Source: Flavobacterium sp. N2820 | Lineage (GTDB): Bacteria; Bacteroidota; Bacteroidia; Flavobacteriales; Flavobacteriaceae | Direction: 5' to 3' | NCBI RefSeq assembly: GCF_025947285.1 | Contig: NZ_CP110008.1 | Span: forward strand, 372,001 to 436,000 | Length of the DNA stretch: 64,000 nt | Shown: positions 53,690 through 62,140 of the stretch, one piece after another | Numbering within the stretch: the stretch's first letter is position 1 | Layout of the letters: each line of letters opens with the position of its first letter | Made by a program: the position numbers and the translations under genes | Notes under the pieces: generated by a model | What the model was told of the DNA's origin: nothing | Seen by the model: the letters and a program-made list of their open reading frames with translations, nothing else | Databases searched by the model: none

Positions 53690-55477
53690 ATGAAACTAAT
53701 AGCACAAATATTTCTTTTTAGTATAACACTTTCAAGTTTTTCTCAAAATTCATTTCCCACTTATAATGAAGTTGTTGGTTATTTGTATACGAATTATAAA
53801 GTAGATGCAATTGATGAAATAAAAATAATTCTTTTAGAAAAAAGAGAAATAGGTTGGAAGCTTACAACAATTGATTTTCAGTCAAAAGATACAATTAGTG
53901 AAGTTTTGTGGGATAGTAGTAAAAAGCAATACAATACTATTAGTTTTCCTCCTAATCCAAGCAAAATTGTTGATGAAGATGTTGTTGAAAATTTTATAGC
54001 CAGAACAACGTCTTCAAGATTCAATAATTTGAAATATTATGGATATGTAGGATGGGATGTAGATATAATAAATTCCTATGAAAATAAAAAACAATTGACA
54101 GATGTAGAGTTGTATTCTCTTGGATATGCATACTCACATCATGCAAGTGGTTTTTTAAATGATAATTTTGAGTTCTCAGATTCTAAAATTAATATGAATT
54201 TGCCAATATCCAAAAATGCAATGACAAATGCGCAATTGCAGACTTATTTGTTATTCCAAAATAAAGCTATAAATAGTTACAAGGAATTGTATAAAAGAAA
54301 CCCAAAATTTGAAACTATTCCAGGCGAAATTGGAATAAAATATCATAATGAAATCGCAAGTTGTTTTCTGAATCTTCGTATTTATCAAAATGAACAAATT
54401 GCGATGAAACAAATTCAAGGCATAGATTTATATACTGAAAATTATAAAATGTATGCCAAAGATATGTTGGATTCATGTGAAAAAAATGCCATATTATTTA
54501 CGGTTGGTGACAATGATACGTTTCCTTTGTTAATGTATCAAGTGCAAAATAATTATCGTAAAGATGTCTTAATTGTAAATACAAGCTTATTGCAAGATAG
54601 TCGATATATAATTATGATGAAAGATCGTGTTTTAGATTCTGAGGGAATTAAATTATCAATACACGATGAATTTATAAAAGATAAATTAAGTGAATTTTTG
54701 CTTTTCAACATTAGTACAGATGATTTTATTTCTATAGAAGACTTAGATGAAATTGTATCAAATGAATCAAATAGTATTGAAGGTTATTCGGTTTTATATA
54801 AAACTATTTCTTCAAACAATTTCAAATTTAACAACAATACTTCTGTATTAAATTGGAGTATAGATGGGCAGGCAATCTATAGAAATCATTTAATGTTATT
54901 AGATATAATCGCAACAAATAAATGGAAAAGACCTATATATTTTACTATAAATAACACTTATGATAATTACATAGGATTGTCAAATTTTTTGCAATTTGAA
55001 GGGTTGGTTTATAAATTAGTTTCTAATGAAGGAAAAATGTCTGATGATCAAATAGGTTTTGTTAATCCATCTAAGTTAGAAGAAAATATGTCAAAGATGT
55101 ATAATTTTAAAAACAAGATGAATTTACCAATAGAAGAACGTCAACTAATAATGGATTTTAGACTGATTTATAATCGATTAGCAAATTATTATATTGCACA
55201 AGATGATTTTAAAAAAGCAGAGTCAATCCTAGACGAATGTCTTACCATTTATCCAAATGAGATGGCATATTTTAGTTTTGATGCTGCTTCAATAATAGAA
55301 AGTTACTATAAAATAAACTCATTTGAAAAAGGCAAAACTCTACAAAATCAATTATTTGAAAATTTTAAAAAGGGTTTTGATAATTATAGTTTTTTGAATG
55401 ATGAAGAACGAAAAGTAAAATATGATAATGCTAAAAAATATTTACTTTCATTAAATGAGCAGTATGGAATAGATTAA
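53690..55477 (+). CDS. Exported protein resembling the soluble C-terminal region of DUF2723 proteins
   Basis: 595 residues from the ATG at 53690, which starts the signal peptide (KLIAQIFLFSITLSSFSQ); an earlier in-frame start adds only six residues. In the middle, ILFTVGDNDTFPLLMYQVQNNYRKDVLIVNTSLLQ is very like the GDNDTFPLWY...R.DV.VVN.SLL motif of the periplasmic part of Bacteroidota DUF2723 membrane proteins, followed by WKRPIYFTI. The DUF2723 membrane domain is absent. TPR-like helices lie near the C-terminus (DFKKAESILDECLTIYPNEM). It is probably periplasmic; function unknown. Confidence 0.65.
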   Translation: MKLIAQIFLFSITLSSFSQNSFPTYNEVVGYLYTNYKVDAIDEIKIILLEKREIGWKLTTIDFQSKDTISEVLWDSSKKQYNTISFPPNPSKIVDEDVVENFIARTTSSRFNNLKYYGYVGWDVDIINSYENKKQLTDVELYSLGYAYSHHASGFLNDNFEFSDSKINMNLPISKNAMTNAQLQTYLLFQNKAINSYKELYKRNPKFETIPGEIGIKYHNEIASCFLNLRIYQNEQIAMKQIQGIDLYTENYKMYAKDMLDSCEKNAILFTVGDNDTFPLLMYQVQNNYRKDVLIVNTSLLQDSRYIIMMKDRVLDSEGIKLSIHDEFIKDKLSEFLLFNISTDDFISIEDLDEIVSNESNSIEGYSVLYKTISSNNFKFNNNTSVLNWSIDGQAIYRNHLMLLDIIATNKWKRPIYFTINNTYDNYIGLSNFLQFEGLVYKLVSNEGKMSDDQIGFVNPSKLEENMSKMYNFKNKMNLPIEERQLIMDFRLIYNRLANYYIAQDDFKKAESILDECLTIYPNEMAYFSFDAASIIESYYKINSFEKGKTLQNQLFENFKKGFDNYSFLNDEERKVKYDNAKKYLLSLNEQYGID

Positions 55478-55502
55478 TCTATTTAAAGTGGCTATAAAGT
55501 AT

Positions 55503-55564
55503 AAAAGCCGATCTGGAGCGATCGACTTTTACGGTGAACGTGTAACCACATTTCTGTGTCGTTC
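55503..55564 (-). ncRNA. Putative small structured RNA
   Basis: On the minus strand, directly after a promoter box, a 5' hairpin has outer stem GAACG/CGTTC and inner stem CACA/TGTG closed by a GAAA tetraloop. A 3' hairpin follows with an 11-bp stem AAAAGTCGATC/GATCGGCTTTT around GCTCCA, ending in a short U run. No ORF of note is present. The predicted length is 60-75 nt. It may belong to a known Flavobacterial RNA class such as Flavo-1, but I cannot confirm that from sequence alone. Confidence 0.5.
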
Positions 55565-55568
55565 GGTG

Positions 55569-55576
55569 CAAATGTA
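55569..55576 (-). promoter_or_regulatory. -7 promoter box for the putative small RNA
   Basis: TACATTTG on the minus strand, in the context TTACATTTGCACC. It predicts transcription starting at about 55564, exactly where the first hairpin begins. Confidence 0.5.
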
Positions 55577-55658
55577 AGACCAATAATTCGATTATGAACT
55601 ATTTTTAAGTAATTTTTTTTCTAATCAAAATAAATTATAATAAAAGTATTTTTCTTTT

Positions 55659-55666
55659 TACTTTTG
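55659..55666 (+). promoter_or_regulatory. -7 promoter box for the alpha-oxoamine synthase gene
   Basis: TACTTTTG, matching TAnnTTTG, 25 bp upstream of the ATG. Confidence 0.5.
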
Positions 55667-55691
55667 TCGAGTTTTAAACACCTATTATATT

Positions 55692-56951
55692 ATGGTAAAA
55701 GATTTATTCGAAAGAATTCAAAACAATAAAGGTCCATTAGGAAAATGGGCTTCACAAGCAGAAGGATATTTTGTGTTCCCTAAATTAGAAGGAGAATTAG
55801 GTCCAAGAATGCAATTTCAAGGAAAAAATATTTTAAACTGGAGTTTGAATGATTATTTAGGATTAGCAAATCATCCAGAAGTACGTAAAGCAGATACCGA
55901 AGCAGCAATGCAATATGGAGCAGCTTACCCAATGGGAGCTCGTATGATGAGTGGTCACACAAAATATCACGAACAATTAGAACAAGAATTGGCAGCTTTC
56001 GTAATGAAAGAGTCAGCTTATTTGTTAAACTTTGGTTATCAAGGAATTATGTCAACTATTGACGCTTTGGTAACAAGAAATGACGTGATTGTTTATGATG
56101 TAGATGCTCACGCTTGTATTATTGACGGTGTACGTTTACATAGTGGAAAACGTTTCACATATAAGCACAACGACATCGAGAGCATGGAGAAAAACTTGCA
56201 ACGTGCTACAAAATTAGCAACTGAAACAGGTGGAGGAATATTATTCATTACCGAAGGAGTTTTCGGTATGCGTGGTCAACAAGGAAAACTGAAAGAAGTT
56301 GTTGAGATGAAAAAGAAATACAATTTCCGTCTTCTAGTTGATGATGCACATGGTTTTGGTACATTAGGAAAAACTGGTGCTGGAGCAGGAGAAGAGCAAG
56401 GTTGTCAAGACGGAATTGATGTTTATTTTTCAACTTTTGCAAAATCAATGGCAAATATTGGAGCTTTCGTTGCTGCAGATAAAGATATTATCGACTATTT
56501 AAAATACAACTTACGTTCGCAAATGTTTGCCAAAGCATTGCCTATGATTCAAACTATTGGTTCATTAAAACGTTTAGAGTTATTGCGTAATTCATCTGAA
56601 ATTAAAGATAAATTATGGGAAAATGTAAACGCATTACAAAGCGGATTAAAAGAAAAAGGATTTAATATTGGCGATACAAATACATGTATTACACCAGTTT
56701 ATTTAGAAGGTTCTATTCCTGAGGCAATGATAATGGTGAACGATTTACGTGAAAACTATGGAATTTTCCTTTCAATTGTAGTATATCCAGTAATTCCAAA
56801 AGGTATTATCTTATTAAGAATGATTCCTACGGCATCACACACAATTGAAGATATTAATGAAACCTTAACTGCTTTTGAAGCTATCCGTGAAAAATTAGTA
56901 AGCGGAACATATGCTAAAATTGCTGAAGCAAGTGTTCAAAATGTAGAATAA
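55692..56951 (+). CDS. Alpha-oxoamine synthase (serine palmitoyltransferase-like PLP enzyme)
   Basis: 419 residues, fold-type I PLP enzyme that condenses an amino acid with an acyl thioester. Motifs: NWSLNDYLGLANHPEV, YPMGARMMSGHTKYHEQLE, the aromatic/His region around DVDAHACIIDGVRLHSGKR, EGVFGMRGQQG, VDDAHGFGTLGKTGAG and the Schiff-base Lys in FSTFAKSMANIGAFV. Members make ketosphinganine, 2-amino-3-oxobutyrate, 8-amino-7-oxononanoate or, in Flavobacteria, precursors of sulfonolipids. The closest feel is the Bacteroidota serine-palmitoyltransferase or cysteate-acyltransferase group; the substrate cannot be fixed here. A bidirectional terminator separates it from the convergent GNAT gene. 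Confidence 0.8.
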   Translation: MVKDLFERIQNNKGPLGKWASQAEGYFVFPKLEGELGPRMQFQGKNILNWSLNDYLGLANHPEVRKADTEAAMQYGAAYPMGARMMSGHTKYHEQLEQELAAFVMKESAYLLNFGYQGIMSTIDALVTRNDVIVYDVDAHACIIDGVRLHSGKRFTYKHNDIESMEKNLQRATKLATETGGGILFITEGVFGMRGQQGKLKEVVEMKKKYNFRLLVDDAHGFGTLGKTGAGAGEEQGCQDGIDVYFSTFAKSMANIGAFVAADKDIIDYLKYNLRSQMFAKALPMIQTIGSLKRLELLRNSSEIKDKLWENVNALQSGLKEKGFNIGDTNTCITPVYLEGSIPEAMIMVNDLRENYGIFLSIVVYPVIPKGIILLRMIPTASHTIEDINETLTAFEAIREKLVSGTYAKIAEASVQNVE

Positions 56952-56967
56952 AACATTTTTAAAGAAT

Positions 56968-57000
56968 AAAAAAAGGGATTCAATTTGAATCCCTTTTTTT
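56968..57000. terminator. Bidirectional terminator
   Basis: GGGATTCAA-T-TTGAATCCC flanked by A-rich and T-rich runs, in the 47-bp gap between convergent stop codons. Confidence 0.88.
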
Positions 57001-58117
57001 ATAATTCTTTTCGATACGTTCTTCTTCTTTTCGTAATTTTTGAATTAAAATTCTTCCACAAATTATGAATCGCATGATTTTCTTCTAATTCGGGAGTCCT
57101 AATGCAAGTTTCAATTCCTTTTGCTTGACATACTTTGTAATATTCGTCAAAAACTATTGCTGTTACTCCTTTACTTTGGTATTCTGGTGTAACACCAATT
57201 AAATAAAACACCACTTCTTTTGAGTGTTTACGTGCTTGTAATAAATGATAAAATCCAAAAGGGAATAGTTTGCCATTCGCTTTTTTGAGAGCTTGAGCAA
57301 AACCAGGCATTACAATCGCAAAAGCAATCATATTATCATCTTTATCCAATATGAATTTGATGAATTCAGGATTGATAAAACCAATGTATTTCTTTTTAAA
57401 ATACTCTTTTTGAACATCGTTTATTGGAACAAAAGATTGCAATTTTGAATAGGTTTCATTGAACAAATCAAACATTTTATCCACATATGGCATAATGTCT
57501 TTTGTTTTCGTGAAGTTTAAACTGCGCAATTCATAACGTTTTTTTATTAATGCGCTTGCCTTTTGAAACGGTTCTGGGTTAATATTACTAAATGAAAAAT
57601 TACTTTCTAAATATTCTTTTTCCTTGGTTAGTCCAAGTTGTTCAAAATGTGTGATGTAATAAGGTAAGCTGTACCAAGTAATCATGTTTCCCACTTGATC
57701 AAAACCTTCACTTAAAACACCAACTTTATCTAAATTAGAAAAACCAATTGGACCTTCCATATGATCCATATGATGTTTTTTACCTAATTCTTCCACTTTA
57801 TTTAACAACGCTTTAGTTACTTCAATGTCATCAATTACATCAAACCATCCAAAACGAACTTTTCTTTTTTCCAATAATTTTACTTCTTCCCAATTAATAA
57901 TTGCAGCCACTTTTCCTACAATTTTATTGTTTTTGTAGGCCAAATAAAAATGTGCTTCTGCTGTTTGTAGCGCTGGATTTTTAGTTTTATCAAAAGTTTC
58001 TAACTCCTCTGCAATTATCGGCGGAATCCAATAAGGATTATTTTTGTACAACTCGAAAGAAAACATAACGTAATCTTTCATTTCTTTCTTTGTAAGCGCT
58101 TCTTTAATTGTTATCAT
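56999..58117 (-). CDS. GNAT-superfamily acetyltransferase-like protein
   Basis: 372 residues, cytosolic. N-terminal segment YNNPYWIPPIIAEELETFDKTKNPALQ-like and AHFYLAYKNNKIVGKVAAI belong to a large Bacteroidota group with two GNAT-like folds. The C-terminal half has VVFYLIGVTPEYQSKGVTAIVFDEYYKVCQAKGIETCIRTPELEENHAIHNLWKNF, a recognisable acetyl-CoA binding motif. Homologues are sometimes mislabelled GTP cyclohydrolase; nothing in the sequence supports that. It starts 1 bp after the upstream outer-membrane protein gene and faces the oxoamine synthase, so a role in lipid or amine acylation is possible but unproven. Confidence 0.7.
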   Translation of the reverse strand: MITIKEALTKKEMKDYVMFSFELYKNNPYWIPPIIAEELETFDKTKNPALQTAEAHFYLAYKNNKIVGKVAAIINWEEVKLLEKRKVRFGWFDVIDDIEVTKALLNKVEELGKKHHMDHMEGPIGFSNLDKVGVLSEGFDQVGNMITWYSLPYYITHFEQLGLTKEKEYLESNFSFSNINPEPFQKASALIKKRYELRSLNFTKTKDIMPYVDKMFDLFNETYSKLQSFVPINDVQKEYFKKKYIGFINPEFIKFILDKDDNMIAFAIVMPGFAQALKKANGKLFPFGFYHLLQARKHSKEVVFYLIGVTPEYQSKGVTAIVFDEYYKVCQAKGIETCIRTPELEENHAIHNLWKNFNSKITKRRRTYRKEL

Positions 58118-58118
58118 C

Positions 58119-59087
58119 TTATTCTTCTACTGCGTCTTTGCGTTTTTTAGCTTCTTTTTCACCTTTTTTCTTCATTTTTTTATCCATTTTACTACCATTG
58201 TCTTTTTCAATTTTGATTTCTTTGTAGTTTTTGGTAAATCGCCATGAAAACCCAATTCCTCCTGTAAATAGACTAGGTGTGTTCTTAATGTTTTTTCCAA
58301 TAGAAGCATCAATTTGCATATCTTTATTGAACAAATATGCAGCTCCCATTCTAAATAACCCATCAGAATAATAATCACCCATATATCCTTGATTTTCAAC
58401 AAAACCAGACCATTTTGAATTAAATCCTCGGGTTAAAGTTAAAATATAATCTATACTCGAAAAGTCAGATCCAATCTTGTTATACGCAACGTTTGTTACT
58501 AAAACCCAACGAGTTCCAAAGTGATTTTGAGCAATCAGCATTACTTTTGGACTTATTTTTGGTTCTTCTATATCTACTGGGGCAAAATTAAATGGATTTT
58601 CAGAAAAATTCAAATTTACACCACCATATACGGCTACAGCTGGAATTAATTGTCTCCATTTAAATCGATGATTGGCTTTCCAACTGTATATATTTGGTTT
58701 TTCTTCATAATTTTTAAAAGGATCATACACTAAATATTTTGCACCAAAAAGCGTTTTTTTCAAAGCGCTTCTGTTTTTATCAATTAAATCTGATGTATAA
58801 CTGTCATTTTGATACTGAAATTCTGCGATAAGTTCTAATTGCTCAAAAAATAATCCCCATCGAATATCAAATTCTGCCATAAATCCATTGGCTTTGTAAT
58901 CTAATGTATTATGATCTTCGCTTACATAATGCAACCCGCTTTCGGTTTGAAAAACAGATTTCCCAACAGAAAATGCCATCATTGATCGACCTGGACGATT
59001 GGAATTAATATCATCTGTAAATTGTGCAAATGAAATTTGACAAGTACTGATTAAAATCAATACAAAAAAGGGCACTAGTGATTTCAT
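58119..59087 (-). CDS. Outer-membrane beta-barrel protein of the transporter / phenol MetA-like group
   Basis: 322 residues. Signal peptide (to ISFAQ, about 22), then DINSNRPGRSMMAFSVGKSVFQTESGLHY and repeated amphipathic strands (GFMAEFDIRWGLF, LIAEFQY, LIPAVAVYGGVNLNF, VLVTNVAYNKIG, YILTLTRGFNSKWSGFVENQG, FRMGAAYLFNKDMQIDASIG, FTGGIGFSWRF), as in the MetA-pathway/transporter family. The last 30 residues are a Lys/Glu-rich tail unusual for a barrel end. It is the first gene of a two-gene operon with the GNAT protein. Confidence 0.75.
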   Translation of the reverse strand: MKSLVPFFVLILISTCQISFAQFTDDINSNRPGRSMMAFSVGKSVFQTESGLHYVSEDHNTLDYKANGFMAEFDIRWGLFFEQLELIAEFQYQNDSYTSDLIDKNRSALKKTLFGAKYLVYDPFKNYEEKPNIYSWKANHRFKWRQLIPAVAVYGGVNLNFSENPFNFAPVDIEEPKISPKVMLIAQNHFGTRWVLVTNVAYNKIGSDFSSIDYILTLTRGFNSKWSGFVENQGYMGDYYSDGLFRMGAAYLFNKDMQIDASIGKNIKNTPSLFTGGIGFSWRFTKNYKEIKIEKDNGSKMDKKMKKKGEKEAKKRKDAVEE

Positions 59088-59104
59088 AGAAAATGATTTA
59101 TGTC

Positions 59105-59112
59105 CAAAAATA
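59105..59112 (-). promoter_or_regulatory. -7 promoter box for the outer-membrane protein/GNAT operon
   Basis: TATTTTTG on the minus strand, 17 bp upstream of the ATG and divergent from the DUF4834 promoter. Confidence 0.45.
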
Positions 59113-59141
59113 GTTATTTTATCATAATTTTAAGAAACAAA

Positions 59142-59175
59142 TTTGAAGTTTTACCAACCAATATCTGTATTTTTG
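59142..59175 (+). promoter_or_regulatory. Promoter of the DUF4834 gene
   Basis: TTTG (59142-59145), 22-bp spacer, TATTTTTG (59168-59175), then the ATG at 59195. Good match to both Bacteroidota promoter elements. Confidence 0.6.
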
Positions 59176-59194
59176 AATTTTAAAATTGTTTCAA

Positions 59195-59452
59195 ATGGAA
59201 TTGGCTTCTTTCCCAGGTTTTTTAAGAACCTTATTAATTATAATTTTATGTTATTATTTGTTCAAGTTTTTGATGCGAATTTTTGCACCTATCTTAATGC
59301 AGAAAGCCGTAAGTAAGATGCAACAAAAAATGCAAGAACAATACAGACAACAACAAGAACAACAACAAGATAGAACTTCACAGTCGCGTCAAAGTATGCC
59401 TAAAGAGAAAAATAAAGTTGGAGAATACATAGATTATGAAGAAATCAAGTAA
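59195..59452 (+). CDS. DUF4834 family small membrane protein
   Basis: 85 residues from the ATG at 59195; an upstream TTG adds three residues. One membrane helix (FLRTLLIIILCYYLFKFLMRIF) followed by a Gln-rich helix (MQQKMQEQYRQQQEQQQ) and an acidic end GEYIDYEEIK, the DUF4834 pattern. Function unknown. It sits upstream of yfhO in the same direction but is separated from it by a strong terminator. Confidence 0.75.
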   Translation: MELASFPGFLRTLLIIILCYYLFKFLMRIFAPILMQKAVSKMQQKMQEQYRQQQEQQQDRTSQSRQSMPKEKNKVGEYIDYEEIK

Positions 59453-59473
59453 TTAGTATTTCAAACATTACCC

Positions 59474-59503
59474 AAAAGGATATTTTAACAATATCCTTTT
59501 TTT
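59474..59503 (+). terminator. Terminator of the DUF4834 gene
   Basis: AAAAGGATATT-TTAAC-AATATCCTTTT with a T7 end, 21 bp after the stop codon. Confidence 0.88.
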
Positions 59504-59541
59504 AGTTACTTTAGCACCTTATATTTATTAGAACACTACAT

Positions 59542-62052
59542 ATGAAAAACGTTAAAGCATTATATCCTCATTTATTAGTTTTAATTGGATTTATTCTGGT
59601 TTCGCTTATTTATTTTTATCCTGTTTTGCAAGGAAATAAAATTTTCCAATCCGATATTGTTCAATATACAGGAATGGCAAAAGAGCAAAATGATTTCAGA
59701 AAAGAAACGGGTGAAGAGCCTTTTTGGACTAATAGTGCTTTTGGAGGTATGCCAACGTATCAATTGGGCGCAAAATATCCAAACGATGTGATAGGAATGC
59801 TTGACGATGCTTTGCGATTTCTTCCACGTCCAGCGGATTACTTATTCCTTTATTTCTTTGGTTTTTATGTCTTATTAATGGTGTTAAAAGTAGATCCATT
59901 GAAAGCTTTTTTCGGTGCCTTAGCTTTTGGATTGTCAACTTATTTGATCATCATTTTAGGAGTTGGACACAATGCTAAAGCGCACGCCATTGCTTACATG
60001 CCAATGGTTGTTGCGGGAGTTTTATTAGTTTTCCAACGAAAATATATCGTTGGAGGTTTGCTTACAATGGTTGCTGCTGCATTAGAAATCAATGCAAATC
60101 ACTTCCAAATGACCTATTACTTGTTACTATTGTTGGCAATAATTGCCGTTTATTATATTGTAATTGCAGTTAAAAATAAAGAATTCAAAGATTTAGGAAA
60201 AATATTTGGCGTTTTTGCCATTGCTGGGATTTTAGCCATTGGTGCAAATGCCACAAATTTAATGGCAACTTCCGAATATGCAAATCATAGTATTCGTGGT
60301 AAAAGTGAATTAACTTTTAATTCTGATGGCTCAAAAAATACTGAGAATTCATCGATGAAGTATGAATACATTACCGAATATAGTTATGGCGTTTCTGAAA
60401 GTTTTAATTTAATCGCGCCACGACTTTTTGGTGGTGGAAACGGAGAAGAACTGGATGAAAAATCAGCGTTATATGAATTTATGTTAAGCTATGGCGCTTC
60501 GCCTATGGAAGCGTTACAAACTATTCAATATTACGGAAAAACGTATTGGGGCGAACAACCAATTGTAGAAGCGCCAGCCTATATTGGTGCAATTGTGTTT
60601 TTCTTAGCTGTTTTAGCATTGTTTCACGACAAACGAAAAGTAAAATATTTATTCTTAGCAGGAGCCATACTTTCTTTACTACTTTCTTGGGGAAAAAACT
60701 TCGACGTATTAACTCGATTTTTTATTGATTTTGTGCCTTTGTACGATAAATTCCGTGCGGTTTCATCTATTCAAGTAGTCTTAGAATTATGTTTTCCAGT
60801 GTTAGCAATTATGGGACTTCAATCGTTTTTTACTACTGAAAAAGAAATGCAATGGACGAGTTTGTGGAAAGCAGCAGCAACGAGTTTGGGATTAGTGGTT
60901 GTATTGTTTTTGGCAAAAGGATTATTTAGTTTTTCAGCACCAGTTGATCAACAATTGATGCAAATGTTTAGCGAGAGTCAGGATAAATCATTTGGAATCA
61001 GTTTTATAAACGCTTTAAAAGAAGATAGAATGAATTTCTATACTAGCGATTTAATGCGTTCGGGTTTATTAATGTTGGCAGTAGCAATTGTTTTGTGGTT
61101 GTATATTCAAAACAAATTAGCACAAACTACAGCGGTTATTTTGGTTGGATTTTTCATGGTTTCCGATTTATTTATGGTCGATAAACGCTATGTAAACAAC
61201 AATCCAAACCAATTTAAAAGTGCTCGCGAAGTGGATATGCCTTTTGAGGCAACCGATGTGGATAAACACATTTTAAAAGACACTTCAAATTACAGAGTAT
61301 ACGAAATTCAAGGAAGATTGCAAGGAAGAACCTCTTATTTCCATAAAGCAGTTGGGGGTTATAGCGCAGTTCGACCAAGAAGAGTGGATCAATTATTTGA
61401 ATATAATGTAGAAAAAAACATCAATACATTAGGGAATTCGATAGATTTTCAAACGTTAAGTTTTACAAAAAGCAATCCGGTTTTAGATATGCTAAATGTA
61501 AAATACGTGATTGTGCCAACAGGTGAAGGAGATGTTCCTGTTACCAATCCGTTTGCCAATGGTAATTCGTGGTTTGTTGAAAAGGTTAAACTTGTAAAAT
61601 CAGCTGATGAAGAAATAAAGGCTTTAGACAAATTAGATACGAAGAGAGAAGCAGTAATTGATGAAAATTTTAAATTAGCAATAGGTTTGAAAAATTTACC
61701 AATTAAGAATATGGATTTTAAAAAGGATTCAACGGCAACAATTCAATTAAAATCGTATCAACCAAATCATTTAAAATATATTTCAAAGAATTCAAACGAA
61801 GGTTTTGCAGTATTTTCTGAAAATTATTACAAAAATGGTTGGAAAGCAACAATTGATGGAAAAGAAACGCCAATTTTTAGAACGAATTATGTTTTACGAG
61901 GTATAAAAGTTCCAGCAGGAAAACATACTATCGAATTCAAGTTTGAGCCTCAAGTAGTAAAAACAGGAAGTACAATCGCATTAATCAGTTCAATTGGAAT
62001 GCTTTTATTAATAGGAGCTGGAGTTTATTTTGAGAGAAAGAAAAAAGTATAG
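59542..62052 (+). CDS. YfhO family membrane protein
   Basis: 836 residues, with about 12 membrane helices in the first 530 residues and one at the very end (IALISSIGMLLLIGAGVYF). Family motifs: GFILVSLIYFYPVLQGNKIFQSDI, FWTNSAFGGMPTYQLGAKYPND, LPRPADYLFLYFFGFYVLL, GVGHNAKAHAIAYMPMV, and the periplasmic part NYYKNGWKATIDGKETPIFRTNYVLRGIKVPAGKHTIEFKF. YfhO proteins look like GT-C-fold glycosyltransferases; in Gram-positives they glycosylate teichoic acid. Here a role in moving sugars onto a surface glycan is inferred, supported by the following glycosyltransferase and flippase genes. Confidence 0.9.
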   Translation: MKNVKALYPHLLVLIGFILVSLIYFYPVLQGNKIFQSDIVQYTGMAKEQNDFRKETGEEPFWTNSAFGGMPTYQLGAKYPNDVIGMLDDALRFLPRPADYLFLYFFGFYVLLMVLKVDPLKAFFGALAFGLSTYLIIILGVGHNAKAHAIAYMPMVVAGVLLVFQRKYIVGGLLTMVAAALEINANHFQMTYYLLLLLAIIAVYYIVIAVKNKEFKDLGKIFGVFAIAGILAIGANATNLMATSEYANHSIRGKSELTFNSDGSKNTENSSMKYEYITEYSYGVSESFNLIAPRLFGGGNGEELDEKSALYEFMLSYGASPMEALQTIQYYGKTYWGEQPIVEAPAYIGAIVFFLAVLALFHDKRKVKYLFLAGAILSLLLSWGKNFDVLTRFFIDFVPLYDKFRAVSSIQVVLELCFPVLAIMGLQSFFTTEKEMQWTSLWKAAATSLGLVVVLFLAKGLFSFSAPVDQQLMQMFSESQDKSFGISFINALKEDRMNFYTSDLMRSGLLMLAVAIVLWLYIQNKLAQTTAVILVGFFMVSDLFMVDKRYVNNNPNQFKSAREVDMPFEATDVDKHILKDTSNYRVYEIQGRLQGRTSYFHKAVGGYSAVRPRRVDQLFEYNVEKNINTLGNSIDFQTLSFTKSNPVLDMLNVKYVIVPTGEGDVPVTNPFANGNSWFVEKVKLVKSADEEIKALDKLDTKREAVIDENFKLAIGLKNLPIKNMDFKKDSTATIQLKSYQPNHLKYISKNSNEGFAVFSENYYKNGWKATIDGKETPIFRTNYVLRGIKVPAGKHTIEFKFEPQVVKTGSTIALISSIGMLLLIGAGVYFERKKKV

Positions 62053-62057
62053 AATCT

Positions 62058-62124
62058 TTTCATGCTGAATTCATTTCAGCATCTCCAAGCAAATTTAGAA
62101 GCTGAAACGAGTTCAGCTTGACAA
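62058..62124. repeat. Dispersed intergenic inverted-repeat element, copy 2
   Basis: Arms GCTGAATTCATTTCAGC (62064-62080) and GCTGAAACGAGTTCAGC (62101-62117). Read on the minus strand, its first 28 bp differ from copy 1 (21261-21288) only by four transitions. It lies just after yfhO and 17 bp before the glycosyltransferase start. Confidence 0.65.
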
Positions 62125-62140
62125 AATATCATTTTAGAAC

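Noticed and set aside
56999..58117. GTP cyclohydrolase label often given to this protein type
   Set aside because: No cyclohydrolase zinc or His motifs are present; the C-terminal half fits GNAT acetyltransferases.
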